Shown: positions 7,947-14,291 of the stretch, piece after piece | Numbering within the stretch: the first letter of the stretch is position 1 | Layout: each line of letters starts with the position of its first letter | From: DASWUZ01 sp036401395 | GTDB lineage: Bacteria; Acidobacteriota; Terriglobia; Terriglobales; Acidobacteriaceae | NCBI GenBank assembly: GCA_036401395.1 | Contig: DASWUZ010000335.1 | Location: 1 to 16,901, forward strand | Length of the DNA stretch: 16,901 nucleotides | Reading direction: 5' to 3' | Notes under the pieces: model-generated | Databases searched by the model: none | What the model saw: only the letters and a program-made list of their open reading frames with translations | What the model was told of the DNA's origin: nothing | Program-made: the position numbers and the translations under genes

Positions 7947-9512
7947 ATGCTGAAGCAATTGCGACGTTTCTTACTGAATTTTCCTGTGCTAACTCACCTG
8001 TTGACCTTACTTCTGCTCGCCGGCACTTGCTCTGCGGCCATCGCACAAGACCTCAGCAGCTTCGAGAAACGAATCACGACCAAAGTCCTCCCCAACGGAC
8101 TCACCCTCATCATCTGTCAGCGCCCTGAAGCGCCGGTGTTTTCGTTCTACACGGTGGTGAACGCGGGAGATGCCAATGACCCGAGCGGCGACTCCGGGCT
8201 GGCACACATGTTTGAGCACCTTGCGTTCAAGGGGACCAAGACCATCGGCACCAGCAACTACCCCGCCGAACAGGTCGCGCTCGACAAGGTCGAAGTTGCC
8301 TACGCCGCCTATGACGCTGAGTTTCGCAGGCGCGTCGGCCAGGACCCCGCAAAATTGAAGCAGCTTCATGACAACTTCGACGCTGCTCTGACAGATGCGC
8401 AGCAGTATGTCGTGCCGAACCAGTTCACCGAGTTGGCGCAGCAGAATGGCGCGACTGGGGTCAATGCATCGACGTCGCTAGACACGACGCAATACTTCTG
8501 GAGCATGCCGTCGAACCGCTTTGAACTTTGGGCTTACATGGAAAGCGACCGCATCGCGAATCCCGTGCCGCGCGAGTTTTATAAAGAGCGCGACGTTGTG
8601 ATGGAAGAGCGGCGCATGCGTACTGATTCAAGGCCCGTCGGGCGCATGGTGGAGCAGTTTCTTGCTACAGCTTACGTCGCCCATCCCTACCATCGGCCAA
8701 ACGTCGGCTGGATGTCGGAGCTGAGCCAGATCACGGCGACCGAGGCGATGGAGTTTCACAAAAAGTATTACGTCCCCGCGAACATCGTTATCGCCGTGGT
8801 CGGCGATGTGAAGCCCGACAAGGACCTTCCGATTCTGGAGAAATACTTCGGCGCAATCCCAGCGGGCCCGCTGCCCGAGGACATGACAACGGTCGAGCCG
8901 CCGCAGCCGGGCGAGCGCACGGTCGTGCTCAAGGAGGCCTCGCAGCCCTTTTACCTCGAGGGTTATCACAAGCCCGACTATCGCGACCCTGACGATGCTG
9001 TCTACGACGCGATTCAGGACATCTTCTCCAACGGCCGCACCTCCCGCCTCTACCGTAGCCTGGTGCGTGACCAGCAGATCGCAGCCGCAGTCGAGGGTTT
9101 GAGCGGCTTTCCCGGTGACAAATATCCGGGACTCTTCGCCTTCTTTGCCGTGCCGCTCCCGCAGCACAATGACCCGCAAATGCGCGATGCAATTCACAAA
9201 GAGATCGACAAGATGAAGACCGTCGACGTCAGCGATGATGAGCTCGCGATGTTCAAGACCCGCGCGCGCGCCGACCTGCTGCGAGGCCTCGGAGATAACC
9301 AGGGCCTGGCGGAGCAGCTGGCCGTCTATCAGCAGCGATACGGCGACTGGCGGGAGCTGTTCCACCAACTCGATAAGATCGACAAGGTATCGAAAGCCGA
9401 TATTCGTCGCGTCTCGAACAAGGTCTTCACCGACGACAACCGCACCAGTGTCAGCCTTGAATTCCAGCAGCCTGCCGCACCCGGTCCTGCGAACAGCGGA
9501 GGTGCCGAATGA
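7947..9512 (+). CDS. M16 family zinc peptidase, catalytic (HxxEH) subunit
   Basis: 521 residues with a Sec-type signal peptide (hydrophobic 14-34, ending AIAQ). An N-terminal M16 domain follows with the inverted zinc motif H87-M-F-E90-H91 and a likely third ligand E214 in YKERDVVMEE. The gap between H91 and E214 is 122 residues rather than the roughly 75 of mitochondrial processing peptidase, because of a helical, charged insert at about 110-165. A C-terminal M16 domain begins at about 270 and has NGRTSRLYRSLV at about 362-373. The Arg/Tyr pair that holds the substrate in active M16B enzymes appears incomplete here: R in LVRDQQIAAA, but Ala at the Tyr position. The protein probably needs a partner, which the overlapping next gene can supply. 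No strong ribosome-binding site precedes ATG 7947; GAGG lies 14 bases upstream. Confidence 0.9.
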   Translation: MLKQLRRFLLNFPVLTHLLTLLLLAGTCSAAIAQDLSSFEKRITTKVLPNGLTLIICQRPEAPVFSFYTVVNAGDANDPSGDSGLAHMFEHLAFKGTKTIGTSNYPAEQVALDKVEVAYAAYDAEFRRRVGQDPAKLKQLHDNFDAALTDAQQYVVPNQFTELAQQNGATGVNASTSLDTTQYFWSMPSNRFELWAYMESDRIANPVPREFYKERDVVMEERRMRTDSRPVGRMVEQFLATAYVAHPYHRPNVGWMSELSQITATEAMEFHKKYYVPANIVIAVVGDVKPDKDLPILEKYFGAIPAGPLPEDMTTVEPPQPGERTVVLKEASQPFYLEGYHKPDYRDPDDAVYDAIQDIFSNGRTSRLYRSLVRDQQIAAAVEGLSGFPGDKYPGLFAFFAVPLPQHNDPQMRDAIHKEIDKMKTVDVSDDELAMFKTRARADLLRGLGDNQGLAEQLAVYQQRYGDWRELFHQLDKIDKVSKADIRRVSNKVFTDDNRTSVSLEFQQPAAPGPANSGGAE

Positions 9513-11002
9513 TCCATCTCCGCACCGGAATTGCATCAATTGCGCTCGGGGCAGCTACCATCACCTTTGCCCAGTCCACCGCCCCGGGGACCCCGTATCC
9601 TTCCCCACAACCGTGGAAGGCGATCGTCATTCCGCCGCTCCACCCCTTCAAGCCGACCCAGCCCAAGCGAATCGAACTGAAGAACGGCGTGATTATCTTC
9701 CTCCAGGAAGATCACGAACTGCCGTTCATCAGCGGCACCATCAACATCAAGGGCGGGGAGCGCGACGTTCCCGCAGCTAAGGCCGGACTTATCGATCTTT
9801 ATCAGGAGACGTGGCGCACAAGTGGCACGGCGACGATAAATGGCGACAAGCTCGACGACCTGCTCGAAGCGAAGGCCGCCAAGGTCGAGACCGATGGCGA
9901 TATCGATTCCACTGCAGTGACGTGGAATTGCCTCAAGGCCAACGAAGACCAGGTCTTCGGCATCGTTATCGACCTCCTGGAGCACCCCGCCTTCGACGAT
10001 CAAAAGCTGCAGTTGGCGAAGCAGCAAATGGCCGCGGCGATCGTCCGCCGAAACGATGAAGCCGCCGGGATTGCCGGCCGGGAAGCCGCGCGACTTGTCT
10101 ACGGCAAGGCGAATCCCTACGCACGCGTGCCGGAACTCGCCACGGTCATGCCAATCAGCACCGCCGACCTGAAGCAGTGGCACGACCAGACCCTGATCGC
10201 GAACAATATTATCGTCAGCGTCTCGGGCGATTTCGACGGCGCCGCGATGGAGCGCAAGATCACTGAGGCATTTGGGTCTCTGCCTCGCGGTAAGCCCGCT
10301 CCGCCTGCTGGTAACGATTTTGCAGGGCCGACGCCGGGCGTCTACCTCATCAACAAGACGGACATTAACCAGAGCCATGTCGCTATCCTCGGCCTGGGCA
10401 CCGAACGCAGCAATCCAGACTACTACGCGCTCAGTGTGATGAACGAGATTTTCAGCGGGGGCTTCGGCTCGCGCCTGTTCCAGAATGTCCGCACGAAACT
10501 GGGTCTGGCGTACTCGGTGGCCGGTAGCTATGGTGCTTCCTTTGACCATCCTGGAATGTTTCGCGTCGCTGCGAGCACCAGGAGCGAAAACACCTTGAAA
10601 GCCACCCAGGAGATGCTGCGCCAGATCAAGGAATTGAAGACGCTGCCTTTCACCGAAGAGGAATTGAGAAATGCGAAAGACCAGGTACTGAACTCGTTCA
10701 TCTTTGAGTACGACTCGCGCGAAAAAGTCCTCGCCAACCGCACCCAGCTTGAGTTCTATGGCTATCCCGCTGATTACCTGGAGAAGTACCATGACGGCGT
10801 CGAGAAGGTCACGACGGCAGATCTCGAGCGCGTCGCAAAGAAATACATCGATCCCTCGAAGCTGGCAATTCTGGTTGTAGGCAACGCGTCTGAGTTTGGG
10901 AACTCACTCGACGACCTTGGACTGGGTAAGCCACAGCCGCTGGACATTACTATCCCCATGCCTCCGGGAATGGCTCCGCCGCCCGGGGGCCCAGGCCAAT
11001 AA
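9509..11002 (+). CDS. M16 family peptidase-like partner subunit (zinc site lost, R/Y signature kept)
   Basis: 497 residues. The start codon overlaps the stop of the preceding M16 gene (ATGA), indicating translational coupling. A signal peptide is present (residues 1-22, ending ITFAQS). A Pro-rich stretch follows (28-54), then two M16 domains. The HxxEH site is replaced: the aligned segment GLIDLYQETW has D96, Q99 and E100 where H, E and H are expected, so it cannot bind zinc in the usual way. It keeps the glycine-rich SGGFGSRLFQ (316-325) and the R328-x6-Y335 pair in RTKLGLAYSV, which bind substrate in M16B enzymes. This complements the first subunit. The C-terminus ends in a Pro/Gly-rich tail. 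It is most likely exported and forms a heterodimer with the upstream product, as in mitochondrial processing peptidase and the known bacterial two-gene M16 pairs. Confidence 0.9.
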   Translation: MIHLRTGIASIALGAATITFAQSTAPGTPYPSPQPWKAIVIPPLHPFKPTQPKRIELKNGVIIFLQEDHELPFISGTINIKGGERDVPAAKAGLIDLYQETWRTSGTATINGDKLDDLLEAKAAKVETDGDIDSTAVTWNCLKANEDQVFGIVIDLLEHPAFDDQKLQLAKQQMAAAIVRRNDEAAGIAGREAARLVYGKANPYARVPELATVMPISTADLKQWHDQTLIANNIIVSVSGDFDGAAMERKITEAFGSLPRGKPAPPAGNDFAGPTPGVYLINKTDINQSHVAILGLGTERSNPDYYALSVMNEIFSGGFGSRLFQNVRTKLGLAYSVAGSYGASFDHPGMFRVAASTRSENTLKATQEMLRQIKELKTLPFTEEELRNAKDQVLNSFIFEYDSREKVLANRTQLEFYGYPADYLEKYHDGVEKVTTADLERVAKKYIDPSKLAILVVGNASEFGNSLDDLGLGKPQPLDITIPMPPGMAPPPGGPGQ

Positions 11003-11007
11003 AGTCG

Positions 11008-12393
11008 ATGCGATTTGCGATCGTTATCATGGCCGCGGGGAAGGGCACGCGGCTCAAATCGAAGCGGCCAAAAGTGCTGCACGAGATCGGCGGGAAGCCG
11101 CTGCTCTCCCACGTCATCGCAGCAGCTTCGCAGATCGTTCCACCCGGCGACATCTTCGTCGTCATCGGCCATGAAGCGGAACGCGTCAAGGCTGCGGTGG
11201 CGGCCTCGGGCGTGCAGTTCGTGCTGCAAACCGAACAGCGTGGGACAGGCCACGCGATTCAATGTGCGCGCGATGCCGTCAAGGGATACGAAAATCTGCT
11301 CGTGCTCTCCGGCGATGCCCCGCTGATTCGCCCTGAGACCATTGCCTTGCTGCGGGATTATCACCTTGCGCAGTTTGCCGCGATGACGATTCTCACTGCG
11401 GTTCCGGCCAATCCTCAAGGGTACGGGCGCGTTCTCCGTAAGCAGTCTGGCAAACCGGAAGTCATTGCAATCGTCGAACAGAAAGCCCTCACACCCGAAC
11501 AGCAGTCCGCCCCTGAAATCAACTCCGGCATTTACGCCTTTGCCAGCGCGCCGCTCTTCCAGCACATCGACGAACTGAAGACTGCCAACGCGCACGGCGA
11601 ATACTACCTCACGGACATGGCAGGGCTGCTCGTAGCGGCCGGCGAGCGCGTGGTGGCGCTGCAAGTCGAAGATCCCATCGAGGTGCTGGGCGCCAACACC
11701 ATCGCCGAAATGATGGATCTCGACGCGGCCCAGCGCACGGCCACCGCGCGCCGACTCATGGCTGGCGGAGTGACGATTTTCCGGCCTGACACAGTGGTCA
11801 TCGACGCCAGCGTCACAGTGGGCCCGGATACGATTATCGAACCTTACGTCCAACTGCTCGGCAACACGAAGATCGGCGAGGACTGCCGCATCCGCTCCTT
11901 TTCAGTCCTCGAAAACGCGACCCTTGGCAATGGCGTCCTGGTCCGCAACGGCTCCATTATCACCGACTCGAAGATCGATTCAGGCGCGATGATTGGCCCC
12001 TACTCGCATCTGCGGCCCGGCAGTGAGATTGGCGAGGGGGCACACGTTGGCAACTTCGTCGAAACCAAGAAAGCCAAACTCGGCAAGGGTGCCAAGGCAA
12101 ACCACTTGACCTATCTCGGGGACGCGGAAATCGGTGCGGAGACCAACATCGGTGCCGGCACGATCACATGCAACTTCGATGGCACCGCCAAATTCCAGAC
12201 AATTATTGGCGAGAAGGCCTTCATCGGGAGCGACTCGACGCTGGTAGCGCCTATCACCATAGGAGACGGTGCCTACATCGCCGCCGGCTCATGCATCACC
12301 GAGGATGTACCGCCAGACGCGCTGGCTTTCGGCCGCAGCAGACAGACTACGAAAGCGGGATGGGCCAAGCTGAAGAGAGCGAAGTCCTCTTAG
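11008..12393 (+). CDS. glmU: Bifunctional GlmU: glucosamine-1-phosphate acetyltransferase / UDP-GlcNAc pyrophosphorylase
   Basis: 461 residues, close to the 456 of E. coli GlmU. GlmU makes UDP-GlcNAc from glucosamine-1-phosphate, acetyl-CoA and UTP in the cytoplasm, feeding peptidoglycan and lipid A. The N-terminal uridyltransferase domain (about 1-230) has MAAGKGTRLKS (8-18), QTEQRGTGHA (74-83), SGDAPL (101-106, with the metal-binding Asp at 103) and INSGIYAF (171-178). The C-terminal left-handed beta-helix of hexapeptide repeats (about 255-440) carries the acetyltransferase site: E351 and K354 in VETKKAKLG, the catalytic base H366 in NHLTYLGDAEIG, and N389 in NFDG (NYDG in E. coli). It starts 5 bases after the M16 partner gene without a clear ribosome-binding site, so it is probably translated by coupling in the same operon. 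Confidence 0.97.
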   Translation: MRFAIVIMAAGKGTRLKSKRPKVLHEIGGKPLLSHVIAAASQIVPPGDIFVVIGHEAERVKAAVAASGVQFVLQTEQRGTGHAIQCARDAVKGYENLLVLSGDAPLIRPETIALLRDYHLAQFAAMTILTAVPANPQGYGRVLRKQSGKPEVIAIVEQKALTPEQQSAPEINSGIYAFASAPLFQHIDELKTANAHGEYYLTDMAGLLVAAGERVVALQVEDPIEVLGANTIAEMMDLDAAQRTATARRLMAGGVTIFRPDTVVIDASVTVGPDTIIEPYVQLLGNTKIGEDCRIRSFSVLENATLGNGVLVRNGSIITDSKIDSGAMIGPYSHLRPGSEIGEGAHVGNFVETKKAKLGKGAKANHLTYLGDAEIGAETNIGAGTITCNFDGTAKFQTIIGEKAFIGSDSTLVAPITIGDGAYIAAGSCITEDVPPDALAFGRSRQTTKAGWAKLKRAKSS

Positions 12394-12455
12394 CTCTTGC
12401 CAGGGCGCAACCGTGCGGGCAGCGGCTAGTTAGAGTTCAGCAGTCTAAACGCCTC

Positions 12456-12998
12456 TCAGGCTGCGGCCTCAGTGTTCTGCTCGCGGCTGAGCGCGGCACG
12501 GAGTCGAATACGTGCAGAGAAAAGCGTCCTTTGGACGGTCGCCTCGGGGAGCTCGACGACTTTGGCGATCGCCTCGACGGAATATCCTTCCACGTCCCGC
12601 ATCAGGAAACAGAGCCTCTCAGTTGCGGGCAGGTATTGAATCGCCTCTTCGAGGTCCGTGCGCCGTACGTTGCGATTACTCAGGTCATGCGAGCCACTCG
12701 GGACAGCCGCAGGCGCCTCCTCCAGAGGAAAGCGGCTGCGTAGCTCACCCACCAGCGCTGAATCGATCTCTGGCGCGGCCGGTGTTTCCGTGCTCTCGAA
12801 TGCCTGCACGAATGTCTCCGTCAAAATCTGCTCCGCCTCGATCTCGCTGCCGGTCATGTAATACGCCAATGCGAATACGCGATGCCGATGGCTGTCGAAT
12901 ATATCCCGGCGATATTCTTCTGCGGACTGCTTAGCGGCCCTGAGGCAAATTACTGCGGTCGATGTTTCAGTCGAAGACCGCTCGCCGAAATTGAACAA
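12456..12998 (-). CDS. ECF-type RNA polymerase sigma factor, TTG start
   Basis: 180 residues. Region 2 (about 28-70; YRRDIFDSHRHRVFALAYYMTG, then AEQILTETFVQAF) binds core RNA polymerase and the -10 element. A short, Pro/Ala-rich linker (71-115) replaces region 3, and region 4 (116-172) has the helix-turn-helix pattern LPATERLCFLMRDVEGYSVEAIAKV and VQRTLFSARIRLR. This arrangement is diagnostic of ECF (group IV) sigma factors. The acidic DAED-like motif of region 2 is altered to SEIEAEQ. The start codon is TTG at 12998, supported by a strong AGGAGAGG just upstream; no in-frame ATG or GTG fits better, as the next Met is residue 48. No anti-sigma factor gene lies next to it: downstream is convergent glmU and upstream a USP-like gene. 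The stimulus and regulon are unknown. Confidence 0.85.
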   Translation of the reverse strand: MFNFGERSSTETSTAVICLRAAKQSAEEYRRDIFDSHRHRVFALAYYMTGSEIEAEQILTETFVQAFESTETPAAPEIDSALVGELRSRFPLEEAPAAVPSGSHDLSNRNVRRTDLEEAIQYLPATERLCFLMRDVEGYSVEAIAKVVELPEATVQRTLFSARIRLRAALSREQNTEAAA

Positions 12999-13001
12999 TT
13001 T

Positions 13002-13009
13002 CCTCTCCT
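13002..13009 (-). promoter_or_regulatory. Ribosome-binding site that supports the TTG start of the sigma factor
   Basis: AGGAGAGG on the minus strand ends 3 bases before TTG 12998; the AGGAG core is 6 bases away. Its strength decides for the TTG start. Confidence 0.8.
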
Positions 13010-13120
13010 GAGCGCTTCTGTGCTGGCGACCCGTCAGCCAAAATCCCGTTCCTCACCAAGCTGTCGGACATCTACAGCCCAGTACGAGTCGTGGCCCGTA
13101 ATTACTTGACGCCACTATTG

Positions 13121-13149
13121 ATGGTGAAGACGCTCAGGAAGGTTGTCAA
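13121..13149 (-). promoter_or_regulatory. Weak candidate promoter for the sigma factor gene
   Basis: On the minus strand a perfect TTGACA (13149-13144) lies 17 bases from CACCAT (13126-13121), which matches a -10 at only three of six positions. It lies in the 262-base gap between the sigma gene and the USP-like gene, in the right orientation. No terminator for the USP-like gene is obvious in this gap, so read-through is also possible. Confidence 0.28.
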
Positions 13150-13260
13150 ATGCTGCAACGAATCGGTGCCCGAAAAGCCACCGGGTAAAAGCACTGTAAT
13201 CGGAGGAGTGTCCGCCCCGGAGACTGAACGGGCCCTCGTTTCGACTCTATAAACCGTCTA

Positions 13261-13806
13261 TCACCCGGAAATCTGGCGGGCTTCTTCCAGCATCCGCTGC
13301 ACAACCACACCGGATCGCGTGCGCGACTGGTCAGAGCGGGAATAAACCAGCAGCGCTTCAAAGCCGCGGCCTCTGAGCGCGCGCTCCAACTGCCGCTCAC
13401 GCCAGGGCCACCAGCATTTTCGTGCGCCAATCAGAACGATGGACCGCGGGCGCAACCGTGCTTCAAGGCAATCCACCTGACGACGGCACAGGTGCACTTC
13501 AATCGCGACATCCTGCAACTGGGCTTCTTTGACCATCGCCTCGCACAGGCGCTGGTAAAAGTTCATCGAGTCTGAGAGACCCTGATAGAGGTAGCGAAGA
13601 GAGACCACTTCCGTTGCAAGCACGACGACCTGCGCTGCCAGGTCTTTGGAAAGACGGGCAGCCGCGTTCAATGCTGCCAAGGTGCCTTCGATGCTGGTAA
13701 AGACCACCGTGACGGGAATTTTCGGGCTTCCGCTGCCGTCTGCCTCGGGCTCGCCATCGTGCGTCTCTCCGCCTAAAGTTAATCCGCGAACGCGTTCCAA
13801 AATCAT
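13261..13806 (-). CDS. Universal stress protein (UspA)-like protein
   Basis: 181 residues from ATG 13806, chosen because GGAGGG sits 5 bases upstream; the in-frame ATG at 13851 lacks such a site. The first 28 residues are polar and Gly-rich. After them comes an alternating beta/alpha pattern that resembles a Rossmann-like USP fold: strand PVTVVFTS (31-38), helix, strand VVVLATEVV (60-68), two helices, strand AIEVHL (101-106), strand SIVLIGA (122-128), helix and strand ALLVY (151-155). The phosphate-binding G-x2-G-x9-G-(S/T) motif of ATP-binding USPs is missing; an unusual C131-W-W-P-W stretch stands in its place. No signal peptide or membrane segment is present. It could be a regulatory USP without nucleotide binding. 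It is transcribed away from the APC permease. Family assignment is by fold pattern only. Confidence 0.55.
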   Translation of the reverse strand: MILERVRGLTLGGETHDGEPEADGSGSPKIPVTVVFTSIEGTLAALNAAARLSKDLAAQVVVLATEVVSLRYLYQGLSDSMNFYQRLCEAMVKEAQLQDVAIEVHLCRRQVDCLEARLRPRSIVLIGARKCWWPWRERQLERALRGRGFEALLVYSRSDQSRTRSGVVVQRMLEEARQISG

Positions 13807-13811
13807 TTCAT

Positions 13812-13817
13812 CCCTCC
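13812..13817 (-). promoter_or_regulatory. Ribosome-binding site deciding the start of the USP-like gene
   Basis: GGAGGG on the minus strand lies 5 bases before ATG 13806. It shortens the longest possible reading frame by 15 residues. Confidence 0.8.
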
Positions 13818-14112
13818 AATCAGGGCAATTTGCTTCACACTTAAACCCCAACCTTCAGCCGCTCCCTAAGGGGTTAATGCATCCCTGATGGTTTACGCCA
13901 GCCAACGCTGTCTAGATTGGACTCTTTTCCCTAAAAATTCCGTAAGAAGGTCGTACAAAATCCGTAGAGGGACAGGAATTCCCAACGAGCTGTTATTCCT
14001 TCATCGGTCGGAGCTTGGCAACTCGTCATACGTAGCACTCTGCTCTTCTGATTGTGTTCGCTTATGGTGCACCCTTATGAAATCCTTATGCTTTTCTTAT
14101 CTGACTCCCCGC

Positions 14113-14159
14113 AAAAAAAATAATAGTTGTAGCAATCCTTAACCAAATTCCTGCATAAT
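14113..14159 (+). promoter_or_regulatory. Candidate promoter of the APC permease gene with UP-like A-tract
   Basis: A CATAAT -10 box (14154-14159) predicts initiation near 14166. An A8-TAATA tract (14113-14125) falls at about -53 to -41, where UP elements contact the polymerase alpha subunit. The -35 region is weak (TAGCAA, 18-base spacing). The leader would be about 126 bases. Confidence 0.38.
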
Positions 14160-14174
14160 GCGCGTGCAACCCCC

Positions 14175-14190
14175 CTAACCACGTCGTTAG
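14175..14190. promoter_or_regulatory. 16-bp near-perfect palindrome, possible operator
   Basis: CTAACCACGTCGTTAG equals its own reverse complement at 14 of 16 positions. It lies about +9 to +24 from the predicted permease transcription start and 102 bases before the start codon. That is a typical repressor-operator position, but no regulator can be named. Confidence 0.35.
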
Positions 14191-14278
14191 AAATCTGCTT
14201 GGAAACCCTTGCCGGTCGAGGATGCCGCGGCATCGCTGCCCCCTCGTCTCTCTTTTTCTCATTACGATTGAAAATCTC

Positions 14279-14284
14279 AGGAGG
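14279..14284 (+). promoter_or_regulatory. Ribosome-binding site deciding the permease start
   Basis: AGGAGG lies 7 bases before ATG 14292. It favours this start over the in-frame ATG at 14199, whose extra 31 residues are not typical of the family. Confidence 0.85.
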
Positions 14285-14291
14285 ATGCAAT

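Larger units (their letters stand above)
13807..14291. other. Divergent intergenic region (485 bases) between the USP-like and APC permease genes
   Basis: This segment is visibly richer in A+T than its surroundings, especially 13920-14160. It holds the ribosome-binding sites of both flanking genes, a candidate permease promoter (14113-14159) and a 16-bp near-palindrome (14175-14190). An 84-codon ORF at 13888-14142 has no ribosome-binding site and an unconvincing composition. I see no RNA gene. Confidence 0.55.

Noticed and set aside
9536..10792. Minus-strand ORF of 418 codons
   Set aside because: It is antisense to the second M16 gene, which has clear family motifs throughout. The long open frame results from GC-rich codon bias.
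10774..11853. Minus-strand ORF of 359 codons
   Set aside because: It spans the M16/glmU junction antisense to highly conserved GlmU motifs, and is a shadow.
12430..12448. TTAGA/TCTAA inverted repeat between glmU and the sigma gene as a terminator
   Set aside because: The stem is only five A+T-rich base pairs and no T-run follows, so it is too weak to call. No clear terminator was found in this 62-base convergent gap.
13146..13430. Minus-strand ORF of 94 codons
   Set aside because: It overlaps the USP-like gene in another frame on the same strand, lacks a ribosome-binding site and has random-looking composition.
13807..13851. Longer start of the USP-like protein at 13851
   Set aside because: No ribosome-binding site precedes it, whereas GGAGGG lies just before ATG 13806.
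13888..14142. Plus-strand ORF of 84 codons in the permease upstream region
   Set aside because: It has no ribosome-binding site and a Ser/Cys/Arg-rich composition unlike a folded protein, and it runs into the predicted permease promoter.
14199..14291. Longer start of the APC permease
   Set aside because: The 31 extra residues are unlike permease N-termini and lack a ribosome-binding site; AGGAGG precedes ATG 14292.
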